Shown here: positions 20,763 to 31,377 of the stretch, piece by piece
How positions within the stretch are numbered: the first letter of the stretch is position 1
Layout: every line of letters begins with the position of its first letter
Source of the DNA: Saccharum officinarum
Lineage: Eukaryota; Streptophyta; Magnoliopsida; Poales; Poaceae
Length of the DNA stretch: 64,000 nt
NCBI GenBank assembly: GCA_020631735.1
Contig: CM036225.1
Coordinates: 66,452,662-66,516,661, forward strand
Reading direction: 5' to 3'
Notes under the pieces: model-generated
What the model was told of the DNA's origin: nothing
Seen by the model: the letters and a program-made list of their open reading frames with translations, nothing else
Database searches by the model: none
Position numbers and translations under genes: made by a program

Positions 20763-23700
20763 TGTAACACCTCAGGTGTTTAGCTCCATAATTGCATTGC
20801 ATTTGCATGAGCATAAGCATGGATCATTTCATGTTATTTTATGTGGTTGCAACTAATGTGGTTGTTTTTTTTTTGAACTTTGTTTGGCTCACATTATGTG
20901 ACACTAGGTAGTTGGTGTAACAAAAGGGGGGAGTAGCTAATTATATCTCACAACACCTTAGTTATACTTAGGGTCACTAATGGAGCAAGGTTCATGTTGA
21001 CCAAAATCACCAAAATGCCCTCCAAGGTGTAGTTGACCACCATTTAGCCCTAGGATGCTCTAGTTTGACCAATTAAAAAATCTAGCTTAGAGACCTTGCA
21101 TGGAGAAGCACCCTTAAGCAAAGTTGTAGGGAATTTTATGGGGAACAAAAGTCTCAATATGACCATCTCATGAAACTGGCCAGAACATGCTCAAAAATGG
21201 CCCACAAGTCAGCTAGAAGGGCTGTCTCAACACTTAGAATTTTTCTAAGTCTCAAAAGTGTCCCTCCAGTTTTACTGTGACCTACTTTGGAAGCTTGTAG
21301 TTTGCAAACCAGACCAAACCAGCTCCAACTCTTGTTGACACTTTTGTAGTACTCACTTAGCTCTACAACATTTCAACATCACCATCACCTAGTTCTAAAT
21401 GTTTTAGGAGATATAGTGTCAAGAAATTAGGGTTTCGGTCGATGTCTTTAACTGAAAACATGTTTCAGTTTCACAGTGCACCACTTTGGAGCTCTGTGGT
21501 TTCAAATCCAGGCCGAATCAGTCCTTGAGCCAATTGACAAAGTTGTAGTCCTCATGTAGCTCTACAACATTGCCAACATCACCCATACCTGGTTCTCACT
21601 GGATTAGGAGTAAAATGAACTCAAAATCGCTCTGTCAGTCACCGTTTCAGACGCTGATTCAGTCGAGTCAGGCTTCGGCCATGACTGTCGTGGCCGACCG
21701 GCCACAGGCCGTCGTTGACGCGTGGCCACGCGGTGGCAGCCGTACGCCGGCCTTGGCCCCACCCGTCGGGTCACGACGTCTTCAAGAGGTGCCACGGAGC
21801 CACCACTCACCCTCACTCATGCCCCTGCCCTCTCTCTCTCGCCTCTCCGAGCCGGAGCGGAGCACCGAGGCGCCATTGCCACCGCGGGCTTCCTCGTGCT
21901 CGTGCATCGTCGTCGTCGTGCCACGCCCTAATTCCTTCTAGCAGCAGCACCACAACGTCTTCCTCTACCATCTCCACTACTGCCACGGGTCGTTGGAGCG
22001 AAGGTAAGGCCACATTGGTCGATTTCGCCACCGCGCCATGTGCGGGACCTCGCCAGAGTCGAGGCCGCCATGGTCAGAGTAGCTAGGACCCTCCCCAACC
22101 TCCCTTTCTCCCTCCATTAGAGCCCTGGTTCCCTAGGGAAGCTCGTACCGTGCTTAGACGAGGCGTTGTGACCTCGCCGTCGCCGGCGCACCCTCACCGG
22201 AACACAGTGTCCGCCTTCATTGTCGGCAGGTGCGCTCCGGTGCGGTAGCGTTAGGGAAAAAGGCACGCCTCGGTGCGGTTTGGGGTGGTGAGCATGACGG
22301 TGTGCTCAGCTTCGTCGGAAGGGGCCGCCGGCGGTGTGAATCCGCTCGCCGGAGCTCTCGGCTCGCCGCTTCCCTGTTTCCCCCTCGCTGACAGCGGGCC
22401 CCCCTGGCAGATGCACGCGCGCTTGCGGGACGGCCTGAGCAGGCCACGCGCGAAGTTGGGCCGCGTCCGCATAGAGGCCGGCCCAGTAGCGAGTTGGGTT
22501 CGGTTGTTTTGTTTTTCTTTGCATATTTGTCACAGATTTTAGTGATGTTTGGAAAATGTAGATCTAGGGTTTTACTTGCCCAAAAATTATGAGATAAATT
22601 TTGTTAGGATCTACATGGTGTGTAGTATTTTAGAAAAATATGAATTTGGTTATGTGATGTTTAGTTTCTGGGAGATTTAAATAGGTTTTTGAAATGTGTT
22701 TTAGATTGCATGCAAACTTGTTTAAATCATATCTTGAGTTTTAGTGTTCCAAAAATTATGAAATTTGGTGGGTAGGCTAATTTATACTTGCTCTAGCTTT
22801 GGTAATAATTTGGGTAGTAGTGCTTAAGTACTTTTCAAGTTATAATGCTATCTTGTTATTTTAGGAAATACTTAAATGAATTTTAGTAATTTTTATACAT
22901 GTGCAATGTTCTTATAACTTTTTGGAGAATGTCTTGGTGCCCTAAAGTGTCCAGGAAAATTAGGAAATCTGTTGTTTGACACTTTTTACTATGATTTGTT
23001 AGTTATACAAAAATCAGCCTTTTGGGCTTATGAATTTTGTTTAGGGAGTTTCTGTAAATAATTTTAGTTCAAATTTTTACAGTGGTCTCTTTTTGGTTCA
23101 TAGAGCCTCCTGTAATTTTTGTAAAATTTTAGGAGCAGTTTCCATATATGTTTAAAATTCCACTTAATTACTTAAGTAAATTAAGAAAACAGTATAAATA
23201 AATATTTTAGGCAGACAAACCTTACTTTTTGGTGTTTTTGTGACCTATGTGAACTTGTAGTAACATTAGTTTGGTCTTAAGGGATGTTTGCCACATAAAT
23301 AAATATTTAATCTTTGCAATTCTAGGTTTTCTGGACAGCTGGTAGTATTTCTAGGTTTGACCTTTGATAAAGGTGGTTGCTGGAAAACTTGTAAATACCA
23401 AAGTTGTAGTAAGCTTGATAAACTAGCTTGTGTCAAAATTTGGGAGCATTTGGCTTAGTAGTTTGGGAGTTATTGCTGTTTAAAGTGACAGTCCAGAATT
23501 TGCTACTCTCTATTTAGAGAGGACAGATTCTGGAACTTATGAAATTTAGACATGGAAAACTTAGGAATTTAGGGTTGAAATCTGAAAATGAATTGTAGTG
23601 CATTTCTTAAGCTTTCCATATTGTCCTAGATCATATCTTTTGGAGTTAGGAATCTTCAGTTATGTTAGAATCTTTGAGCTGCTGTCCAGAATGTCTTACT

Positions 23701-25624
23701 GTGGTATTTTGATGATTTGTTGTTGGTAACCTAAGTAATGCTACTCTTGTAATTGTTAGGTGCTAGGGCCTTAACTGAAGAAGAACAGCTATATCTTAAG
23801 TTGGGTAGATTAGGTAAGTACTTCTCCACTGGAGAAGAGATTTGCATGTATTGATGAAGTGACTTGAATAGAGTACTTTTGTTGCTGAAATGCATTTCAT
23901 TCCGAGCATGTTGCACCCATTATGCATCCATGATAATTTTGTGCACTCATGCAATAGGTGTTCCGGAGGGGGTAACGCTCCTCGAATTCGAGCAAGTGAT
24001 TCCGGAGGAAGTCCAGGACGAGCCGGAGCGGCCAGAGGAACCAACCGGCAACGAAGCTCCTGCCGAAGATCTACCCGAGTGTTCTGACCACTGGCCCTCG
24101 ACCTTTCTAAAAGGCAAGCCTTGGTGCATGCTGAACCCATCAATTTATAAATCTATCTTGAGTACTTTTAATTGTTTAATGCATTAAGTTGTAGGAGTTG
24201 TATGAAAACAATTGTTGCATTATACCTGTCCTTGTCCAGATATCGTACTTAAATCCTAATTTAGGTTTAGGCACGTATCAATGCTTAGCCCTGCTTAGTA
24301 CGGTAGAAGTCAGGTGATTTCCGGTCATCCACGAGATGTAGGAAGGAGTCACGAGTGGCTTTATGGCTATCATGGATGGAACCATGCTTTAAAATGAAAT
24401 TGAGACCGGGCGGGAGTTCGATAGTACAACTGCAAGACACTTCACGTCTTGGGTGTGGAGCTATGCCCGTCTGAGTCGTTTAAGGACCGATTCGCTGTAC
24501 GTCCTTGAGTCATGTTAAACACAGTCTAACACTTAGTTGGCCGGATAAGCCGTTCCGACCGCGAAGCCGAGTAATGTGGTTCAGGCCGTGAATCGAATGG
24601 TAGGTTGCTTCTTGGAGGAGAGAAAGGATGTGCTTGGGGACATTGGCGTGAGACCAAGGGGAGGTTAGAGTCCCTATCACCTGGCAGAGTGTCACCCTTG
24701 GGGTCGCGACATCATTCGGGCCCGCGATTCCTGAATCATATGAAACGGTGGCCTGTGCGACCCTGGCAGGGGTCTGCACGGTGAGTGTTAGAAATACCCC
24801 TCTAGCTGGATAGGAATTCGATTCGAATCGCCGTCGCTCCCGGTTAGTGAGCACTTGACTTGAGCAGCGGCAACGTAGATCTCATTAAATTGAACAGATG
24901 GTTAAGTGAATGATATAATGTTGCCACAATGTTATACCTGCTATGGATATAATAATAATGTTGTTTGATTATACTCAAGTGAATGTTTAGTACAGGTGCT
25001 AAGATAGAAGACAGGTCAATGCTAAAAAAATAACTGCTAGTACAGGTTAAAAGAGTTTAAATTACTTATGCTTTTCCGCAAAAGGTAATGTTAGCCAGCT
25101 CCACTTATAAAAGCCTTGCATAATCCTTGGTGTCATCTTATTTTCTGTTTCGACAGGTAAGTCTAGCTGAGTACATTCCCGTACTCAGGGTTTATTCCCT
25201 CCTGTTGCAGATGATATGCTCTATCAAGGCTTCTGCAAAACTTGTCTCCACCCTGCGGGTGACGAAGACTAGATCACTAGGACGTGATCATCTTTTATGT
25301 ACTTTCCTGATGCTGTTGCGGGTTGTTGATCAACAAGACTGGTAGTAGTTAAACAACTGGTGTGTGTATGCTTTCGCTACTTTATAAACTTGGTTTGTAA
25401 TAATTACGACTCCGTGTGTGTAAACTTATTTCGGAACTACTTGTGAAATGTAACGTATGATGTTGTATGTTGAATGATGCGATCTTGGTTGTAAGCAAGT
25501 TGGTTTGAAATCCTTCGTGGTTTTGATTGACTACCGGGATTATATGGGCTCAAGTTTGAAAATTTGAGCGCTTCGGTGCTTGTTTTTGTACTTGTGCTCT
25601 TATAATTTGGTCGGTTCTGTTACA
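20763..25624 (+). repeat. E2 3' LTR, full-length 4.86 kb
   Basis: It starts TGTAACACCTCAGG and ends GGTTCTGTTACA. It keeps the 983-bp block (20889-21871) missing from the 5' LTR. The numerous 60-125-codon ORFs in its GC-rich zone (21570-22540) have no domain and are duplicated in the 5' LTR. I do not count them as genes. Confidence 0.93.
23760..25272 (+). other. Candidate spliced mini-ORF inside the E2 3' LTR (open copy)
   Basis: Same three exon-like islands as in the 5' LTR: 23760-23813, 23958-24113 and 25211-25272, of identical length and phase 1. Here the joined frame is open throughout: LTEEEQLYLKLGRL, then GVPEGVTLLEFEQVIPEEVQ, then PEEPTGNEAPAEDLPE, then DDMLYQGFCKTCLHPAGDED and stop. 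The second donor has become GC (AAAAG/GCAAGCC), a tolerated but weaker site. It contains a CxxC pair and a strongly acidic centre. A 3' LTR with its own promoter could express this independently of gag-pol. Unproven; there is no start codon assignment. Confidence 0.5.
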
Positions 25625-25629
25625 ATTGG

Positions 25630-26996
25630 CAAGATAACCCTTGTAAGAGGTGTGAAGAAGCTTGTCATTGGTTCAAACTGGACTTGGAAGCTTAGGCATA
25701 TCAATTTAGTTCAAGTCAACCTAGAAGCTCATGATAGTGATAAGAGTACAAGAACAAGACAACAATGCAAATGGATATTTAGTTTGGTTGTTTCAAGTGA
25801 TATCTAGACTCTATTGATTTAACAAGTGGTATTCACAAGTGGTGTCTAGATCAACTTACAAGTGATACCCTACAAGTGATACTCATGAAAATAGCAAATG
25901 TTCAAGAAATGGTTTTATTGACAAATTCAACAAGTGGTTCCATGGTAGAAGGTTCTTTCAAGTGGTATCACATCTACACGTGGTATCAACCATACAAGAC
26001 GATGGTTCCACAAGTGATTCTTAACTTTAAGTGATCATCAAATGAAGAATGCATCCCTCACTAACAAGAGCTCAAATCTATCAAATGGATGACCCATGCT
26101 ATGACATAGGGGGAGGTGTCCCACCAATTGGTATCAAGGTCAAAGATCCTATGAGTGGTATCTCAAAGGCTATACAAGTGGTGTCATTTCAACATATGTG
26201 ATGGTGTTCATCAAAAATAAAGATTTCAGTGTCAACCATCTACCCCAATGCTAGCCTTTGCATCAATAAGAAGCACACTTTTTGTAGAAATTGATGACAA
26301 AGAGGGAGAGATTGTACAGAGATATGAAAACTATGGGAAAGATTGAGGTTTGGACATGGAAAATGGACAAAGAGATAGCAACATTGAAGAATATGAGGAG
26401 ATCAAAATTCTTAGACAAGAGAAGCACACAAGTAGGGGGAGCAAGCTCATGAACTTTGATTGGTTGCATTTGATATGTGCATATTCATGTGCTTGCTTGC
26501 ATTGCATAAGTTTTAAATTTGATATGCATGCTTGTGTGGTGTATGCTAGTTGTAGAATTTGGATGATAAAATGAAAACTAGCATGCATAGGATGATAATT
26601 AGATGTGCCTTGCATGTTTTACAAGTGGTACTAGAATCTTGCTTACAATGTTGATCTCACGAGGTATCTAGTGTTTGCATTGCAAGTGCTATCTAACTAA
26701 CTATGGTGCTAAGGATGAACTTAAAGGTGCAACTCCGATTGGTATCACGCTTCAAAGGTTTATTTTATACACCTTAGTATCATTGGTAGTAATTACTCTC
26801 CCACAACTCCAATCTATGCATATGTGCGAGCTTCAAACTAAACACTCTAGCACATATGTAGGGGGAGCTATTACTACCAATTCAGGTTTGTGATACTTGT
26901 GTAAAATCATTTACACATGGTAAAATTGCTTGGGCAAGCAACTCAAATCCAAAAGATCTTAATTTACATATCTTTGTAGAGTTGTCATCAATTACC
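25630..26996 (+). other. E1 internal region right of E2, with CAAGTGGTATC-like motif cluster
   Basis: No gene recognised. From 25798 to 26190 the degenerate word (A)CAAGTG(G/A)T(A/G)(T/C)C occurs about a dozen times, with another copy near 26620 and one at 9961 on the other side of E2. The core GTGGTATC equals the sequence over the E1 LTR/primer-site junction (ACACGTGGTATCAGAGC). Confidence 0.55.
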
Positions 26997-27010
26997 AAAA
27001 AGGAGGAGAT
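26997..27010 (+). other. E1 polypurine tract
   Basis: AAAAAGGAGGAGAT immediately precedes the 3' LTR start TGAAAG. Confidence 0.75.
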
Positions 27011-29383
27011 TGAAAGATCCTTGTTTGGTTTTGGTAATTGAGTGACAACCTTAGGTGGACTAATATGTGGTTGAGTGAGATACACAGGTGATTAGTCCAC
27101 AAGTATATATGTGTGAGCAATATATGCCATGACGGTGAAGATGGCTCGGAAATGTTGCAAAGCTCACACATGTAATGAAGGAGCTCATTGCATATGAGAT
27201 ATGAAATTGAGTCATGTGTCTAAGGTGGATAAGATCAATACAAGACTTGGCTTGATGGACCGGTTACAAGCGTGAAGGGCAAGTTGGAGGCTTGGGAGCG
27301 ATGGACCGCGTGATAGTGAAGCTTGAGCAAGACTTGGCGTCGATGGACGAAGACAACGGTGAAGAGCAAGTGATGTCAAGATTGATGAACCAATAAGGTC
27401 ACGTGATGATATGAAGTGGATCATATCATTTGTTGATTGTGTTGGTGCATGTGTTGCATCGACATTGGAGGAGATGGAATGGAATGCGCAAAGCAAAGGT
27501 ATATTTGTAGGGAATTTCATTTCATCGGTCATAGGTGTGTAGAGAAGTTTATAATCGGGTTTAAGATAGATGGCTGTACTATCAAGAGGGGCAAACTTGT
27601 TTGCATATCGGTCATCTAGTGCCACTTGAGCGATGTAACTTTACATATGTGTTAGGATCGAGTGGCATGGTTAAAAGAGTGCTAATCCTTTGAAAAAATG
27701 TTTGTCAAAAGTTAACACACATGCACAAGGTGGTGATCACTTGGTGGTGTTAGCACATTTGCAAAGGTGAAGAAGTTGGTGAAGAAGAGGAGGCGAAACC
27801 AGGCTCGGGGTGCTGCCTGGGTAGCACCGCCACCTCCTGTCCGGTGCACCGCCACCCAAGTGGCGGTGACTGTTTGGTCGAGGCCGAGAGCAGTGTGTTG
27901 GGGGTTGGCACCGTCATGCCTTGTCTAGTGGCACCACAAACCCTAGGGTGGTGCCCACCTAGACATGGCCTAAGAGAGCCTGTGCTTGGGCTGGCACTGG
28001 AAGTGGCGGTGTGCACCGCCACGGGCACGACGGTGCACCACCACCCTATGGCGGTGCACCGCCCCATTTTTCCAGAGAGGAGGGGAAACATGGGGCTAGC
28101 CTAGGGTGGCACCATCACCCCTTGTCCAGTGCCGCTGCCGCCTGTACGGTGACCATGACTAGTCAAACTAGCCATTGGATTCGACCATTGGGGGCACCTT
28201 CACCCCTAGGGCGGTGCCACCACCGCCGTGTCCGGTGCCCTCGCAGAAAGTGTAGTTTTGCTCCAACGGCTCTATTTGGCTTGGGGGCTATAAATAGAGG
28301 TAGAGCTCAAGCATTTGACTGGTTGAGCACCCTTGGGACTGAGTGTCCGTGCTTGGGGAGTGCTTGGGAGCCCTCTAACTCGCTTGTGCTTGCAAGAGTG
28401 CGATCCGATTGCGAGTGAGTGTGATTCTAGCACGTTGCATTGTGAGGTTGCATCAAATTGCACTAGGTGATCGAGTTACAAGCCGGTGGTGCTTGTTACT
28501 CTTGGAGGTTGCCACCTCCTAGATGTCTTGGTGGCTTGTGACTCCGTTGAAGCACACGAGAAGCTTGTGCGGTGCTCCGGAGGTGGATTTATGAGAGGGA
28601 TTGTGCTCACCCCTTGGGGATCACAAAGAGCAACTCTAGTTGAGCGTGTCATTGAGCTACCCTCACTTATGAGGTAGGTTCTTGCAGTGCCCGATGTGCA
28701 GGCTTGCCGGTTGATGCCAATTAGCCGCCGAACCACCGGGTGAGCGGTTGACACAACGGGGACGTAGCTTGGTGGCAAGCTCACGAACCTCGGGAGAAAA
28801 ATCACCATGTCAACATTGTTTTCATTATCTTCTCGGTGGTTTGCATTCCGCAAAACACAATCTTGTATTTACTTTCATATACATTGCACTTGTGTAGTGG
28901 ATCTTGTAATTAGTTTGCTTGTGTAGCTTACTAATTACTTTATTGCTTGTGTAGCATAGAAGTAGATCCCTTGTGTGGCTAATTTAGTTTTAGTAACCTT
29001 ATTAGTCACATTGCTTAGTTTGTGTAGCTAAGTAATTTGCGCTCTCTAATTTGGTATTAGTTGCCTTGTTATTGAGCATTGCTAGTGAGCTTAGGAGCTT
29101 TGTGCTTTTGCTTACTAGTTGTGTAGGAGCTCTTCCATGCTTGAAGTACTAGTGGCATAGGTTTATGTGACCTTGCTCCTAGAATTGATTAGGTGAGCTC
29201 TAACTAGCCCAGCACCTTTGTTGCATAATTAGGATATTTGTAAGGTGCTAGAGAACTTAGATAGATGAGTATAGTCTTGGCTAGACCGATAGTTTTAATT
29301 CCACATTTGTTTCGGTTAGCCGGCATGATTAATTTTTAGAAAGGACTATTCACCCCCCTCTAGTCTGCCATCTTGACCCTACA
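27011..29383 (+). repeat. E1 3' LTR
   Basis: It is 2,373 bp, matching 4068-6439, with TATA box TATAAATA at 28289-28296 and the same CACCGCCACC-rich block upstream of it. It is followed by the CCTGC duplication at 29384. Confidence 0.93.
28289..28296 (+). promoter_or_regulatory. TATA box of the E1 3' LTR
   Basis: TATAAATA in the same context as in the 5' LTR. It could drive read-out transcription into the sequence on the right. Confidence 0.65.
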
Positions 29384-29657
29384 CCTGCACCGGCTTGACA
29401 AGGTGGACATCTCCTTAGCGCCAAAGGCCGTTGTTGCCCTGCGCTGGCTAGACGAGGTGGACATCTCCTTAGTGATACTCAAGGCTTCGATACCAAATGT
29501 TAGACAAACAAACAACTTGCTGGGATTGTGGGAATGATTGGCAGCGCAAATGCATCTACTGCCTGGTTCAATTTAAAGACCTAAAGCACTACTTTACAGC
29601 TAAAGCAAAACAAATTCAACAACTAAAGCATAAGAAGTTAAAATGGTTGTGACCAGC
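29384..29657 (-). mobile_element. Element O resumed: gag start, primer site and start of its LTR (minus strand)
   Basis: On the minus strand this continues the gag interrupted at 4067. The sequence TTTGGTATCGAAGCC (29483-29497) is a primer-site-like motif downstream of an LTR ending CTAACA (29498 on the plus strand, where it reads TGTTAGACAAAC). The order LTR, primer site, gag on the minus strand shows that O is a minus-strand Copia element. Its 5' LTR is cut at 29658 by element A. Confidence 0.65.
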
Positions 29658-30229
29658 TGAAAGTCCTATGTTTGGTGTTGGTAATTAGTGACAATGCCTA
29701 AGTACTAATCCTATGCCTAAGTTGTATGTAGCATATGAGGATTAGTACATTCCAAGGTTGGTGGCAAGATGAACATGGTGATCATGATGGCCACACTTGG
29801 ATTTGGACGCAACCCTACGTGATCAAGGCAAAGGTATATGCTTAAAGGTTATGTTTTAGTAACCAAGACACCTAGTGGGTATGGTTATATTATAGGATAG
29901 ATAGCCATACTATAAAGAGAGGAATGACGCGGCTATTGAACTCCTAAGTGCCTCTAGGTGTGCATTTCATAATCATATGCATTTGGATAGATCTAATATC
30001 ACCTCGAAAAATGATTGTGAAAATGCTAACACACTCACACATGACGAGATCACTTGGTGGTGTTAGCACGTTTGCGAAGGCGGTGGAGTTTGAGTGGTAG
30101 AGAGTTTTTGGGGTCCTCTCTCCCTCTCGCCGAGCTTGCGAGGCGGGATTCAGGCGTTTTCGAGGAGTTGAAATGACTATTTTCCACTACGCTGGAAGTC
30201 AGAAAAGAAACGGAAGTGAACGGAGGTCA

Positions 30230-30632
30230 CAGAGGTGACCGGACGCTAGACTGGACGCGGTCTCTATTTGACCAGACGCGTCCGGTCAGTGTTCAGCGTC
30301 TACGTGTGTTTCTATTTTTGATCGGACGCGGTGGCGCGTCCGGTCACTATCGACCGGACGTGTCCGGTCGTTCAGGGAGCTTACTGGACTCCAACCGGAC
30401 GCTAGCACTGTGGTGTCCGGTCAGGTCTGCTACGCGTCCGGTCGCTGTTTCGTTGTACACATTCTCTACTTGACCAGCGTGTCCGGTCCGTTACAGGACC
30501 AGCGCGTCCGGTCGATCACAACGCGTCCGGTCCATGCAACGAGCGTGTCCGGTCGGTGCTTCACGGCATAGCCGTTGTGCGATCGGCGCGTCCGGTTAGT
30601 GTGACCAGCGCGTCCGGTCAGTGCGACTGCAG
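30230..30632 (+). repeat. GCGTCCGGTC motif array in the element A LTR
   Basis: The word G(C/T)GTCCGGT(C/T) occurs at least 11 times on the plus strand, and its inverse ACCGGACG at least three times, in about 400 bp. It ends about 40 bp before the TATA box. Spacing is irregular, so it is not a simple tandem repeat. The likely role is an enhancer-type array (inferred). Confidence 0.8.
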
Positions 30633-30673
30633 TGTTTTCAAGTGCGTAACGACTATATTTGAACGAGTACGTC

Positions 30674-30681
30674 TATAAATA
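30674..30681 (+). promoter_or_regulatory. TATA box of the element A LTR
   Basis: TATAAATA in the context GTCTATAAATACTC just downstream of the GCGTCCGGTC array. Confidence 0.65.
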
Positions 30682-31377
30682 CTCATTGGCCGGTTCAAGG
30701 CTCTCTCTCTTGAACATTTGACATACTTGTGAGCACTTTGAGCTAAGCAACTCCCCTCCTACTCATCTCTCTTGCTTCTTTGCATATTCGAAGTGAGATT
30801 GAGTGATCCAAGTGCATTTGCATTGTGAGATTGCATCTAGTTGGCACTTGGTGGTTGATTTGCTGCGGGATTCTTGTTTCTCTTGGTGGTTGCCGCCACC
30901 TAGATGACTTGGAGTAGCTTGGAGGCGTTGGCAAGAGTTGGTGATTGTTCTTGGCCACCTCCGGTGATTGTGAGGGGTTTGTGCCTACCTTGGCGAAGCG
31001 CCAAAGGCAACGTTAGTCAATTGCTCGTGTCATTTGCAACCTTTTGCCATTTGGTAGGTTCTTATGGCGCCTTTTGAGAGGCTCGGTGTGTGATTGATTA
31101 GCCACCGAACCACGTGGTGAAGAGGGACACAACGGGGACTAGCGTGCCGGTAAGCACGTGAACCTCGGGATAAATCTTCGTGTTATCACTTTCATATTGT
31201 GATTGATTGATCCCGGTGTTCGGTTATCTTGGTATTCATTGTTGATCATATTGGTTGGCTCATTACTTCGCCCCTCGGTGAAACTCTCCCAACTCAACTC
31301 CACATTACTTTCTTAGTTATCTTTGCTAACTAGTTAGCTTTGCTTTAGTAGCTCCTTTGTGTAGCTTGGTAGTTGTA

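Larger units (their letters stand above)
10426..25624 (+). mobile_element. Element E2: Tekay-type Ty3/gypsy chromovirus with extra H3-tail-like ORF
   Basis: LTRs at 10426-14301 and 20763-25624 start TGTAACACC and end TCTGTTACA. The flanking pentamer ATTGG is identical at 10421-10425 and 25625-25629. Between them lie a tRNA-Met-type primer site, an extra ORF, a single-frame gag-pol (gag, protease, RT, RNase H, integrase, chromodomain) and a purine tract. The integrase C-terminal chromodomain and the gene order place it in the chromoviruses, most likely Tekay/Del. It inserted into the interior of E1 in the same orientation. LTR divergence is low (about 3 differences in one 220-bp sample), so it is young relative to E1. 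Confidence 0.95.
4068..29383 (+). mobile_element. Element E1: complete gag-only LTR retrotransposon carrying nested E2
   Basis: Two long terminal repeats (4068-6439 and 27011-29383) start TGAAAG and end CCTACA. They are flanked by the identical pentamer CCTGC at 4063-4067 and 29384-29388. A tRNA-Met-type primer site follows the 5' LTR and a purine tract precedes the 3' LTR. After removing the nested E2 (15.2 kb) the element is about 10.1 kb. Its interior codes only for a gag-like protein: I find no protease, RT or integrase, so it depends on another element. In the first 213 aligned LTR bases I count about 10 differences, against about 3 in 220 for E2, consistent with E1 being older. Gag features suggest the Copia superfamily. 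Confidence 0.93.
29658..31377 (+). mobile_element. Element A: LTR starting TGAAAGTCC, cut at right by element B
   Basis: TGAAAGTCCTATGTTTGGTG resembles the E1 LTR start (TGAAAGATCC TTGTTTGG). It shares the same layout: a GC-rich motif cluster, a TATA box (30674) and then a T-rich part with GTGTAGC words. The LTR is broken at 31377 by B, and neither its end nor any internal part of A appears in the window. Its family is probably related to that of E1. This is based on layout and the first 20 bases only. Confidence 0.65.

Noticed and set aside
28011..28418. 135-codon ORF in the E1 3' LTR
   Set aside because: Lies in the repeated CACCGCCACC block across the TATA box, is not conserved in the 5' LTR and has no domain.
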